Below, in pieces: positions 46,462-55,518 of a stretch of 64,000 nt of DNA (positions are counted from its first letter, which is position 1; every line of letters starts with the position of its first letter). This DNA is from Flavobacterium sp. 9R (GTDB lineage: Bacteria > Bacteroidota > Bacteroidia > Flavobacteriales > Flavobacteriaceae). The stretch is taken from NCBI RefSeq assembly GCF_902506345.1, contig NZ_LR733413.1, positions 502,531 to 566,530 of the forward strand, in the 5' to 3' direction. The translations under genes were made by a program, and so were the position numbers. The notes under the pieces were generated by a model, which was not told where the DNA came from, searched no databases, and saw only the letters and a list, made by a program, of their open reading frames with translations.

Positions 46462-46644
46462 ATGAATAAAAAAACGTTAGTACTCATTATTTTAGCTTTT
46501 GCCCTAGGTTTTGGTGGGACATTTTTTATTATCAGAAGCAATGATCATAAAGAATGTGGAATAGTTACCAAAAAAGTGAAAGACAAAAATGGAAATTGGG
46601 TGACCACAAAAGAACATATTTGCAAAGAAAAGTATTCTTTTTAG
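46462..46644 (+). CDS. Small single-pass membrane protein between parE and parC
   Basis: A 60-residue protein starting at the ATG at 46462, 10 bp after parE. It begins MNKKTLVLIILAFALGFGGTF, one transmembrane helix with a small-residue-rich face, followed by a basic, charged tail with two cysteines (KECG; HICKEKYSF) and a GNWVTTKEHIC-type segment. I know no family for it. The tight position within the topoisomerase IV transcript suggests it is real and coexpressed. Confidence 0.7.
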   Translation: MNKKTLVLIILAFALGFGGTFFIIRSNDHKECGIVTKKVKDKNGNWVTTKEHICKEKYSF

Positions 46645-46682
46645 CACTGAAAAAACGATTAAGTAGATTTATAAAGATATAA

Positions 46683-49388
46683 ATGAAAGACGAAGAAGAA
46701 GATAACATCCTTCCTAACGAAGACGAAAACAACGACGCCGGTTTTGATTCCAATGATCAAGAAGGATTCGATGATATTGCGACTTCAAGTGGGATGCACC
46801 ATTTTTACGAAAATAATGCAGACGAGCACGATACCATTACCAAAGTTACAGGAATGTACAAAGATTGGTTTTTGGATTACGCTTCGTATGTGATCTTAGA
46901 ACGTGCCGTACCCGCAATCGAAGACGGATTCAAGCCGGTGCAACGCCGTATTATGCATTCGTTAAAAGAATTAGACGACGGTCGTTATAACAAAGTAGCG
47001 AATGTGGTGGGACACACTATGCAATACCATCCTCACGGGGATCAGAGTATTGCTGATGCTATGGTGCAAATTGGTCAAAAAGATTTATTGATTGACTGCC
47101 AAGGAAACTGGGGTAATATTTTAACGGGCGATGGCGCAGCTGCTTCTCGTTATATCGAGGCGCGTTTGTCCAAATTTGCCTTAGAGGTATTGTATTCTCC
47201 TAAAATTACAGATTGGGGTGTATCGTATGACGGTCGTCGTGCAGAACCGAATAATCTTCCCGTGAAGTTTCCGTTGCTTTTGGCACAAGGAGCAGAGGGA
47301 ATCGCGGTGGGGCTTTCTACCAAAGTGTTGCCTCATAACTTCAATGAGTTAATTGATGCTTCTATAAAAATTCTGAAAGGGAAACCTTTTACTTTATATC
47401 CAGATTTTCAAACCGCTGGGATTGCGGATGTATCGAATTACAACGATGGTATGCGTGGTGGACGTGTGCGTGTGCGTGCCAAGATCAGTCAGTTGGACAA
47501 AAACACTTTGGTGATTACCCAAATTCCGTTTTCGACCAATACATCTAGTTTGATTGATAGTATTTTGAAAGCCAATGAAAAAGGGAAAATCAAAATCAAG
47601 AAAATCGAAGACAATACTGCTGCCGAGGTTGAGATTTTAATCCATCTTTTCCCGGGTGTTTCTCCAGATAAAACTATTGATGCTTTGTTTGCTTTTACCG
47701 CTTGCGAAACGTCTGTGGCGCCATTAGGTTGTGTGATTGAAGACAACAAACCGCTTTTTATTGGGGTTTCGGATATGTTGAAAATTTCGACAGACCGTAC
47801 CGTAGATTTATTGCGTCAAGAACTCGAAATTCAATTAGAAGAATTAAAAAACAAATGGCATTTCTCTACTTTGGAGAAAATCTTCATTCGTGAAGAAATG
47901 TATATCGACTTCAAATTGTACTCTGATAGAGAATCGTTGTACAACTATATGTATGATCGTTTTGAGCCTTTCAAAGCCTCCTTTGTAAGAGAAATAAACG
48001 ATGATGATTTGCAAAAACTAACGCAAATCCCAATGATTCGTATCACGCGTTTTGACTCGGATAAAGCCGATGATTTCATTGCGAAATTGGAGGACGAAAT
48101 GAAGGAAGTACAACATCATTTGGATCACATCATCGATTTTGCGATAGCTTATTTTGCCAAGCTTAAAGAAAAATACGGTAAAGGAAGAGAACGCCAAACC
48201 GAACTCCGCATTTTTGATGACATCGAAGCGACCAAAGTGGTTTTGCGTAATACCAAACTATACGTCAATCGCGAAGAAGGATTTGTGGGAACTAGCTTGA
48301 AAAAAGACGAATATGTGGTGGATTGCTCTGATATCGATGATGTAATTGTTTTTCTACGTAATGGAACGATGATGATTACCAAAGTCGATGCTAAGACATT
48401 TGTAGGTAAAGACATTATTCACGTTGCCATTTTTGACAAAGGCGATAAACGCACGATTTATAATTTGATTTATCGTGATGGAAAATCGGGTCCGTCTTAC
48501 ATTAAACGATTCAATGTTTCAGGTGTTACTAGAGATAAAGCCTACGATTTAACCAATGGAGCTGCGGGTTCTCAAATTCTTTATTTTTCTTGCAATCCAA
48601 ATGGTGAAGCGGAGGTAATCAATATCATCCTGCGTCAAGTTGGTAGTATCAAAAAACTCAAATTTGATATTGATTTCGCCAAATTAGCTATCAAAGGAAG
48701 AGCTTCCAAAGGGAATTTGGTAACCAAATATCCAATCAAGAAAATCGAATTAAAAGAGAAAGGAATTTCTACCTTATTGCCTAGAAAAGTTTGGTTTGAC
48801 GATACCGTGCAGCGATTGAATGTGGATGGAAGAGGAGAGCTGTTGGGTGAATTTAGACCAAGCGACAAGATATTAGTCATTTCTCAGACTGGAAAACTAA
48901 AAGTTATTATTCCAGAGCTCTCTACTCATTTTGATGAGGATATGATTGTTTTAGAAAAATGGAATCCTAAAAAACCGATTTCGGCTATCTATTATGATGG
49001 CGAAAAAGAGCGTTATTATATCAAGCGCTTCTTGGTTGAAGTGGAGAATAAAGAAGAATCGTTTATATCCGAGCATCCAAATTCTCGTTTAGAGATTGTA
49101 GCTACCGATTATCGCCCTGTAGCCGAATTGATTTTTGCTAAAGTGAAAGGTGTTCAAAAAGAAAATCAAGTGGTAGACATCGAGAGTTTTATTGCGGTAA
49201 AAGGCTTCAAAGCTTTAGGAAACCAATTGACAACCGATAAGTTAAAACAAGTGAATTTGCTTGACCCTTTGCCTTATGAAGAGCCAGAAGAAGAGCAACC
49301 TGAACCGACTGAAAGTATTGAAGACGCCATTGATGATTCTTCTATTCAATTAGAAGACGATGGGCAAGTCACTTTATCTTTAGAATAA
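46683..49388 (+). CDS. parC: DNA topoisomerase IV subunit A
   Basis: The DNA cleavage-reunion subunit. An acidic N-terminal extension of about 45 residues (DEEEDN..., Asp/Glu-rich) precedes the winged-helix domain. LDYASYVILERAVPAIEDGFKPVQRRIMH (read in two parts) contains the quinolone-relevant helix region, and Tyr157 in AASRYIEARL is the catalytic tyrosine. A coiled coil and a C-terminal beta-pinwheel follow, and the chain ends in a second acidic tail (EEPEEEQPEPTESIED). 901 residues, normal for Bacteroidota ParC. Confidence 0.94.
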   Translation: MKDEEEDNILPNEDENNDAGFDSNDQEGFDDIATSSGMHHFYENNADEHDTITKVTGMYKDWFLDYASYVILERAVPAIEDGFKPVQRRIMHSLKELDDGRYNKVANVVGHTMQYHPHGDQSIADAMVQIGQKDLLIDCQGNWGNILTGDGAAASRYIEARLSKFALEVLYSPKITDWGVSYDGRRAEPNNLPVKFPLLLAQGAEGIAVGLSTKVLPHNFNELIDASIKILKGKPFTLYPDFQTAGIADVSNYNDGMRGGRVRVRAKISQLDKNTLVITQIPFSTNTSSLIDSILKANEKGKIKIKKIEDNTAAEVEILIHLFPGVSPDKTIDALFAFTACETSVAPLGCVIEDNKPLFIGVSDMLKISTDRTVDLLRQELEIQLEELKNKWHFSTLEKIFIREEMYIDFKLYSDRESLYNYMYDRFEPFKASFVREINDDDLQKLTQIPMIRITRFDSDKADDFIAKLEDEMKEVQHHLDHIIDFAIAYFAKLKEKYGKGRERQTELRIFDDIEATKVVLRNTKLYVNREEGFVGTSLKKDEYVVDCSDIDDVIVFLRNGTMMITKVDAKTFVGKDIIHVAIFDKGDKRTIYNLIYRDGKSGPSYIKRFNVSGVTRDKAYDLTNGAAGSQILYFSCNPNGEAEVINIILRQVGSIKKLKFDIDFAKLAIKGRASKGNLVTKYPIKKIELKEKGISTLLPRKVWFDDTVQRLNVDGRGELLGEFRPSDKILVISQTGKLKVIIPELSTHFDEDMIVLEKWNPKKPISAIYYDGEKERYYIKRFLVEVENKEESFISEHPNSRLEIVATDYRPVAELIFAKVKGVQKENQVVDIESFIAVKGFKALGNQLTTDKLKQVNLLDPLPYEEPEEEQPEPTESIEDAIDDSSIQLEDDGQVTLSLE

Positions 49389-49391
49389 TTT

Positions 49392-49429
49392 AAAAACCGT
49401 TTCCAACTTCAAAAGGAAACGGTTTTTTT
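49392..49429 (+). terminator. Terminator of the parE-parC transcript
   Basis: The arms AAAAACCGTTTCC and GGAAACGGTTTTT make a 13-bp stem with a 10-nt loop and a T run. Confidence 0.9.
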
Positions 49430-49507
49430 AAAACCTGATTTTTATCCTATTTTATGTTTTGGATTTGGTTTAATTTTACATAAAAAACAAAAACCAATTC
49501 AATTACT

Positions 49508-51181
49508 ATGAAATTATTTCCTTCCGACATAGAAATTGCTCAAAAAAACAAGATTTCTTCAATAAAAGACATTGCGCAAAAGCTACACATAAATGAAGAT
49601 GATTTGGAGTTGTATGGAAAATATAAAGCCAAATTGCCCTTGCATTTGCAGCAGCAAGAACCTAAAGGAAAATTAATTTTAGTTTCGGCTATGTCACCAA
49701 CCAAATACGGCGAAGGCAAAACGACAATGACTATAGGTTTGACTGATGGATTGAATAGTATTGGTAAAAAAGCCATTGCGGTTTTACGAGAACCTTCTTT
49801 GGGACCTGTTTTTGGTTTGAAAGGTGGAGCTGCTGGAGGCGGTTATGCTCAAGTATTGCCAATGGAAGATATTAATCTTCATTTTACAGGTGATTTTTCA
49901 GCGATTGAAAAGGCCAATAATTTACTTTCTGCCATCATTGATAATCATTTGCAATACCCTGAAGCCCATTTGCAGCTAGACCCGAAAGCTATTGTTTGGA
50001 AACGCGTTATGGATATGAATGACCGTGTGTTGCGTCAGATAATTATTGGTGTCGGAGCCAAAGGAAACGGAGTGATGCGTGAGGAAAACTTCAATATAAC
50101 ACCTGCCTCTGAAATTATGGCTATTTTATGTTTGTCCAAAGATATTGCTGACCTCAAAAAACGTTTAGGGAATATTTATGTGGGAAAAACGGTAGAGGGC
50201 ACTCCTGTTTTTGCTAAAGATTTGAAAGTCGTAGGAGCAATGGCTGCCTTGCTGAAAGACGCTATCAAACCTAATTTAGTGCAAACTATCGAAGGAAATC
50301 CAGCCATTATTCACGGAGGGCCTTTTGCGAGTATTGCGCAAGGAACCAATTCAGTGATTGCTACCAAAATGGGATTGTCTTTGGGTGACTATGTGGTTAC
50401 CGAGGCGGGTTTTGGTGCCGATTTGGGAGCCGAGAAATTTTTGCATATCAAATGTGAACAATCCGGATTGCGACCTGATGCAGTGGTTTTGGTTGCCACA
50501 CTAAAAGCCATCAAGCATCACGCAGGTTTGACAGCAGAAGAGTGCAAAGAACCCAACGTTAACGCCATAAAAAAAGGCTTTTGTAATTTAGAAAAGCACA
50601 TAGAGAATATTCAAAAATTTGGTTTGCAACCAGTGGTTTGTATCAATGCTTTTCCAGCGGATACACAAGAAGAATATGACGTATTGATTGAGTTGTGTGC
50701 TCAAAAAGGTGTAAAAGCAGTTGTCAGCACAGCATTTGCTGATGGAGGCAAAGGAGCCGAAAAACTGGCTCAAGCGATTGTAGAGCAAGTAGCTACTGCA
50801 AGTGCCAATTACCAACCATTGTATGCAAGCACAGCATCTATTGAATCGAAAATTGAAACGATTGCCACGACAATTTATGGTGCAGATGAGGTCGTTTATT
50901 CGGCTTTGGCCAAAAAACAATTGCAAAGCATTAAGGAATTAGGCTTTGAGCATTTTTCAATTTGTATGGTCAAAACGCCTGCTAGCTTTTCTGATGATGA
51001 AAAAATGATTGGTAGACCCACTGGTTTTACTGTTACTGTACGTGAATTTGAATTTGCCAGTGGCGCTGGTTTTATTATTCCATTGCTAGGTGATGTGATG
51101 CGTATGCCGGGCTTACCTAAACTCCCGAATGCTACCCGAATTGATATTGATGATAATGGCGTGATTTCGGGATTGTCATAA
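49508..51181 (+). CDS. fhs: Formate--tetrahydrofolate ligase
   Basis: ATP-dependent ligation of formate to tetrahydrofolate, giving 10-formyl-THF for purine and one-carbon metabolism. The 557 residues match the family length. The start MKLFPSDIEIAQ is conserved. The ATP site reads SPTKYGEGKTTMTIGL, followed by REPSLGPVFGLKGGAAGGGYAQV (read in two parts) and FTGDFSAI, all family signatures; KCEQSGLRPDAVVLVATLKA lies in the middle and the C-terminus has MRMPGLPKLPNATRIDID. Monocistronic, with terminators on both sides. Confidence 0.97.
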   Translation: MKLFPSDIEIAQKNKISSIKDIAQKLHINEDDLELYGKYKAKLPLHLQQQEPKGKLILVSAMSPTKYGEGKTTMTIGLTDGLNSIGKKAIAVLREPSLGPVFGLKGGAAGGGYAQVLPMEDINLHFTGDFSAIEKANNLLSAIIDNHLQYPEAHLQLDPKAIVWKRVMDMNDRVLRQIIIGVGAKGNGVMREENFNITPASEIMAILCLSKDIADLKKRLGNIYVGKTVEGTPVFAKDLKVVGAMAALLKDAIKPNLVQTIEGNPAIIHGGPFASIAQGTNSVIATKMGLSLGDYVVTEAGFGADLGAEKFLHIKCEQSGLRPDAVVLVATLKAIKHHAGLTAEECKEPNVNAIKKGFCNLEKHIENIQKFGLQPVVCINAFPADTQEEYDVLIELCAQKGVKAVVSTAFADGGKGAEKLAQAIVEQVATASANYQPLYASTASIESKIETIATTIYGADEVVYSALAKKQLQSIKELGFEHFSICMVKTPASFSDDEKMIGRPTGFTVTVREFEFASGAGFIIPLLGDVMRMPGLPKLPNATRIDIDDNGVISGLS

Positions 51182-51194
51182 ACAATATGATACA

Positions 51195-51222
51195 AATATG
51201 CCATCTCGTGAGATGGCATATT
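51195..51222. terminator. Bidirectional hairpin between fhs and the pectin PUL
   Basis: The arms AATATGCCATCT and AGATGGCATATT pair perfectly around CGTG. It separates the plus-strand fhs gene from the minus-strand pectin operon that ends here. T tracts are short. Confidence 0.75.
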
Positions 51223-51252
51223 CTTTTAGTTTTGTAATAACAATTGATTGTT

Positions 51253-51984
51253 TTACTTCACTTCTTTAGACAAGCGAATGTTGAGTGCTTTAATTTGTTG
51301 TGCGGCAATTTTAGCAATTTCTGTGGCTCCTTTTATAGATAAATGCGTATTGTCATCGATTCCTTTTGGGATATAGCTATTTTCTCCCGGGGCAAAGTGC
51401 AGATGTAATTCTTTTGATTTTTCTACTCCATAGGCTTCTTCCAAAAGTTCCGTGTAGTATTGCATATCGATAAAAGGCACTTTGTACTCTTGAGCAACTA
51501 ATCTCATTTCTTGAGTGTAATCGCCGTGAGAGTCAATTAAAACGCCTTGTTCGTTGAAGGTTCTTCGGGTTATGGAAGAGAATAGGATAGGAGTGGCTCC
51601 TTTTTTTCTGGTTTCTTCTACAAAGCGAATCAGATTGTGTCGGTAGCTTGTGTGTGGATTGGTATAACGAGTTGGGTCGGTGACTTTGCCATCGTTATGA
51701 CCAAATTGGATAAATACATAATCTCCTTTTTTTAAGGAATTATAAACTGCATCCCATAATTTTAAATCAATAAAACTGCGCGTGCTTCTGCCATTAACTG
51801 CGCGGTTGTCTATCACCACATTGTCTGAAAAAAAAGACGGTAGCATTTGTCCCCATCCTCTTTCGGGGTTTTGTTCTGGTGCGACTTTGTTGGCCATAGT
51901 TGAATCGCCAATGGTGTAAATGGTCGTTTTTTGTGCCCAACCGCTTAGGGTGATGCAGACAATTAGTAGGAAGTACTTTTTCAT
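51253..51984 (-). CDS. Rhamnogalacturonan acetylesterase (SGNH/GDSL, CE12-type)
   Basis: Removes acetyl groups from rhamnogalacturonan so that the backbone enzymes can act. 243 residues with a signal peptide (MKKYFLLIVCITLSGWAQ). SGNH blocks: GDSTMANK with the nucleophile serine, the glycine block in NGRSTRSF, FIQFGHND with the asparagine block, and DDNTHLSIKGATEIAK with the catalytic Asp and His. These match the rhamnogalacturonan acetylesterase-like group. Last gene of the pectin operon, 7 bp after GH28. Confidence 0.9.
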   Translation of the reverse strand: MKKYFLLIVCITLSGWAQKTTIYTIGDSTMANKVAPEQNPERGWGQMLPSFFSDNVVIDNRAVNGRSTRSFIDLKLWDAVYNSLKKGDYVFIQFGHNDGKVTDPTRYTNPHTSYRHNLIRFVEETRKKGATPILFSSITRRTFNEQGVLIDSHGDYTQEMRLVAQEYKVPFIDMQYYTELLEEAYGVEKSKELHLHFAPGENSYIPKGIDDNTHLSIKGATEIAKIAAQQIKALNIRLSKEVK

Positions 51985-51991
51985 TTTATTG

Positions 51992-53338
51992 TTATTTTAC
52001 AGAGGTTGGTATACTGGCTTTTTCTCCAATAGTGACTTCGTTCAGCACAACATTTTCAGCGTTTTGGGATGAAATGCCGTTTTTAGCCCATTGGATATGA
52101 ATGTTATTAAAGAAAATATCTTTTATTTTTAAATCAGGATAACCTTGAATCACTATGCCAGTTTGTGTGGCTTTGTTGCAAAGGATATTCGAAAAATTGA
52201 TGTTGCTAATGCTTGAAGCAAAGCCACTGCCTTCGCCGTGGTAGTTGGAGGTAATGTACAGAGCGTCTTCTACTTCGCCGAGTTGTAGATTGTTTACAAA
52301 TACATCTTTGATATAGCCGCCACGGTCGGCATTGGTTTTTAGGTAAATGCCTCTTTTGAGGTAGCCAGTTGTCTTGCAATTTTCTACAAAAATGTTTTGA
52401 ATTCCAGCCGACATCTCGCTGCCCAACACTACTCCGTGCAAGCCTTTAAAGTTGCAATTTCGGATGACAATGTTTTGGCTTGGGGTGGCACTATTGGCTC
52501 TTCCTTCGTGGTCTCTTCCTGATTTTATGGCAATATTATCATCGGCATTATCAAAAGAAATGTTTTCGATTAGGACGTCGCTGGAATATTCGGGGTCGAT
52601 GCCGTCGTTATTGTTATTGAATGCTTTATATTTTAAACCACGTACCGTAATGCTTTTGCTTTTTAGTAGATGTAAGCACCAAAACGGGGCATCTTCGATT
52701 TGAACATTTTCGATAAGTATATTTTTGGAGTCGATGAATTGAATGAGTTGTGGTCGTAGGTAATGTCCTTCTCCAAAAACTCGGTCTTTGATTGGAACAT
52801 TTTGATGATTCATTTCTCTACTCAAAAGTTGGTCTTTCTTTTCGAGCGGTTTCCATTTTATCCAAGTGTTTTTGGCTTCTCCATCGATAGTACCGTTGCC
52901 GGTGATGGCAATATTTTCTAGGCCAATGCCATAAATCAATGGACTGTAATTGTATAGCATCGTGCCTTCCCAACTGGTTAACACCAGCGGATAATCTTTT
53001 GGATTAGAGCCAAATCGGATTTTGGCACCGTCTTCTAAATGCAAGCGAACATTGCTCACAAAATGAAGCGGTCCTTGTAAAGTATAGACACCTTTTGGGA
53101 CAAGGATTGTTCCGCCGTTTTTCTTTTTACAAAGCGCCATTGCTTTATCAAAAGCGGGCTTTGCATTGCTTATCGAATCTCCTTTGGCTCCTAATTCGGT
53201 TACTTTTATGGTGAATGAAGGAATGTTGGGTAACACGATACGATTTAGGATAGCATTGATTTTTTCTGTGGGGAAAGGTGCGTTTTGTGCCCAACTACTT
53301 AGGCTGATGCAGACAAAGAATAACAGGTATTTTTTCAT
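51992..53338 (-). CDS. GH28 polygalacturonase-like enzyme
   Basis: Hydrolyses galacturonic-acid linkages in pectin by inversion. 448 residues from the ATG at 53338 (MKKYLLFFVCISLSSWAQ, signal peptide); an in-frame ATG four codons upstream is less likely. The right-handed beta-helix carries the four GH28 motifs: NNDGIDPEYS, NADDNIAIKSGRD, GLHGVVLGSEMSAG and RGIYLKTN. It may be exo-acting or rhamnogalacturonan-specific; sequence alone does not decide. 160 bp, holding a dispersed repeat, separate it from PL10-CE8. Confidence 0.93.
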   Translation of the reverse strand: MKKYLLFFVCISLSSWAQNAPFPTEKINAILNRIVLPNIPSFTIKVTELGAKGDSISNAKPAFDKAMALCKKKNGGTILVPKGVYTLQGPLHFVSNVRLHLEDGAKIRFGSNPKDYPLVLTSWEGTMLYNYSPLIYGIGLENIAITGNGTIDGEAKNTWIKWKPLEKKDQLLSREMNHQNVPIKDRVFGEGHYLRPQLIQFIDSKNILIENVQIEDAPFWCLHLLKSKSITVRGLKYKAFNNNNDGIDPEYSSDVLIENISFDNADDNIAIKSGRDHEGRANSATPSQNIVIRNCNFKGLHGVVLGSEMSAGIQNIFVENCKTTGYLKRGIYLKTNADRGGYIKDVFVNNLQLGEVEDALYITSNYHGEGSGFASSISNINFSNILCNKATQTGIVIQGYPDLKIKDIFFNNIHIQWAKNGISSQNAENVVLNEVTIGEKASIPTSVK

Positions 53339-53400
53339 TTTTGGTGGCATTTATTATTTTGTTTTAAAGACTGAAACCAAGAGTACAATTTCTTAGCTGC

Positions 53401-53460
53401 TAGCCCCGATTGCTTCGTCAGTTCGCTATCGCTTGGGTGGAACGGATAGCGGGACTTTGT
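53401..53460. repeat. Dispersed flavobacterial extragenic repeat, copy 2
   Basis: It begins TAGCCCCGAT and ends TAGCGGGACTTTG. The first seven and last nine bases match the borders of copy 1 at 9902-9978, while the middle differs in length and sequence. It lies in the 160-bp gap between the PL10-CE8 and GH28 genes, within an otherwise tightly packed operon. Confidence 0.55.
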
Positions 53461-53498
53461 TTCTTGAAACGCCCCTTGTTGCTGCTCCTAAAAATTAA

Positions 53499-55508
53499 TT
53501 ACTTAGCAGTTACATACCAATCTTTGATTTTGTCACTAAGAATTGTTTCGATGGTGTACTTTTTAGCTTCATTTTTGGTGAGTTGATGCGACCAAGGGAC
53601 TCTTTTTTGGGATTGAAAGCCTAGGCCGGAACAGTTGTATTCGGCATAAAAGCTTGTTGTTTCGGCTTCAGGTTTTGACCAATTGTGCCATCCTTGTGGC
53701 AGAATATGGGCAGCCATCGTGCAATCGATGAAAACGGTTTTCGCATAGATGCGCCAAGGTCTGCCCAAATAAACTTCTTTGACACTAGCGTCTGCGGTGA
53801 GTTTGCAGTTCTTGAAAACGTAGCCAAAAGTGCTGTCCTGAGGCGTTGAAGCTGCGGTGATATAGGAATCTTTTTTGCTGTGCAGCGTGCAGTTTTCGAA
53901 CAAAACCGTGGCATCTCCAAAAATAAAATCGGTGGTGCCCTCTATGTAGCAATTTTTGAAATAGTTTTTGGTTCCCTCGCCTGAGGTGTAGAGCGTGTCT
54001 TGGTTGCCTAAGAGTTTGCAGTTTTCAATTTTTACCCGATTGGCGTTGACATTGAGCGCAACTGCTTGTCCGACTTCACCCGCGCTGTTTTCGATGGTTA
54101 AATTCTGTGCGATAAAATCGTTTCCTTCTACCAAAACGGTGTAGGTGTGGAAGGTACTGTTTCGTCCTATATTCATTTTTTTGAAGTGGTCGTCAAAAGT
54201 GATAATGGTGTTTTCTTTGCTTTCGCCAATGAGGGAAATTTTGGTGTTCCAAGCGTGGACTTTTACTTTTTCGTAGTATTTTCCGTTTTTGATGTAGATT
54301 ACAATGCGTTGGTCGGGATAGGAACGAGCTGCATTTATGGCATCTTGAATCTTGGTGAAATTGCCAGAACCGTTAGCATCAACCACAAAATAATTCTCAT
54401 TGGTTAGTGGTTGTTGGTCTTTTTTTTTTGGTTCCTCTGTTTGGATTTTTTTTAACCAATTGGGATATTTTTTTAGCACTTCTTTGGGTTCGTTCGTGTA
54501 CCAAGCGTAACCGTTTCGTCTTTCGGAACCAATTTCTTCTAATGTTTTTTTCTTGATGCCATCTCGGTCACAAAAGAAAGGTTCGTTTGTGTCAAGTTCC
54601 ATAAATCGAGCCCAAATTGGCTCGGCATTTTCTGTGGCAATCATTTTTTTATCGGTGATTTTTCCAGCTTCATTTAGGATTCGCTCTTCTTTTAAGTTGG
54701 TTATTTTGGTGGTTTCAAACCAAGTTACGGCACTTTTTACGGCTTGAATGATTTCAGTTGACGGGTTCTCGATAGACATCAATAGCAAGACAATTTTTGC
54801 CGATTCTTTTCCGCTCAACGAAGGCAATTCGTAGGCTCTGGCTTTTGCAGGAAGCAAAGTCACTTCGTCGTGTTGTGCGCACCAAGCGGTTAAGGTATTG
54901 TTTTGTTTGTATTGTGTTTTTAGGATGCAATCAATGCCTTTGTCGAAGGCAACTTTGATTTGATTGACCAAAGTATCTGAGGGTTTTATGGCAAAATAAT
55001 CGCTTTTGTCTTTCAATTCTTTGAACATAAAAAGTAGATTGGCCATTGCATCATCATTGAAAGTGATATGGGTGTAATAGCCTTTTTTCTTAGGGAAAAA
55101 CTGAGGCCAACCACCATTCGCGTATTGTGCTTTGAGCAAGTAATCTAGACCCAATAAAAAGGCTTTTTGATAGCGTTCGTCTGGATTTTGGCGATACATT
55201 TTGGATAAAAACACCATCTCTTGGTAAGTCGCTCCATTGTCAATAGTGATTTCGTCGGTACTGTCTTTTTCAGCGAGCAGCTTTTTTTTCTCGGTTTCGC
55301 TTATGCTTTTTTGCATTTGTATGTTTTTAGGCCAACCACCAATGTTGCGTTGGTACAACAAAACATTCTCGGCAATGGCTTTGGCTTCAGGGCTGCTAAA
55401 CCAAGAGCCTTCTTTCATTTCGGTAATGGCTTTCCAGCTTTTATTCAAGACTTGCGCGTAGGATAAACTTCCGACGCAGATACATAAAACAAGAATTATT
55501 TTCTTCAT
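53499..55508 (-). CDS. Bifunctional pectate lyase (PL10) - pectin methylesterase (CE8)
   Basis: A 669-residue exported fusion that should demethylate homogalacturonan and cleave it by beta-elimination in one protein. It has a signal peptide (MKKIILVLCICVGSLSYAQ). Residues about 20-340 are PL10: MKEGSWFSSPEAKAIAENVL, RNIGGWPKN, GGWPQFFPKKKGYY and HDEVTLLPAKARAYELPS. Residues about 370-665 are CE8: DANGSGNFTKIQDAI, NSAGEVGQAVAL (first Gln), GNQDTLYT (catalytic Asp), GTTDFIFGDA (second Asp) and LGRPWR (Arg). Both active sites appear intact. A Lys/Glu-rich linker joins them. Confidence 0.94.
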   Translation of the reverse strand: MKKIILVLCICVGSLSYAQVLNKSWKAITEMKEGSWFSSPEAKAIAENVLLYQRNIGGWPKNIQMQKSISETEKKKLLAEKDSTDEITIDNGATYQEMVFLSKMYRQNPDERYQKAFLLGLDYLLKAQYANGGWPQFFPKKKGYYTHITFNDDAMANLLFMFKELKDKSDYFAIKPSDTLVNQIKVAFDKGIDCILKTQYKQNNTLTAWCAQHDEVTLLPAKARAYELPSLSGKESAKIVLLLMSIENPSTEIIQAVKSAVTWFETTKITNLKEERILNEAGKITDKKMIATENAEPIWARFMELDTNEPFFCDRDGIKKKTLEEIGSERRNGYAWYTNEPKEVLKKYPNWLKKIQTEEPKKKDQQPLTNENYFVVDANGSGNFTKIQDAINAARSYPDQRIVIYIKNGKYYEKVKVHAWNTKISLIGESKENTIITFDDHFKKMNIGRNSTFHTYTVLVEGNDFIAQNLTIENSAGEVGQAVALNVNANRVKIENCKLLGNQDTLYTSGEGTKNYFKNCYIEGTTDFIFGDATVLFENCTLHSKKDSYITAASTPQDSTFGYVFKNCKLTADASVKEVYLGRPWRIYAKTVFIDCTMAAHILPQGWHNWSKPEAETTSFYAEYNCSGLGFQSQKRVPWSHQLTKNEAKKYTIETILSDKIKDWYVTAK

Positions 55509-55518
55509 TTTTTGTGCT

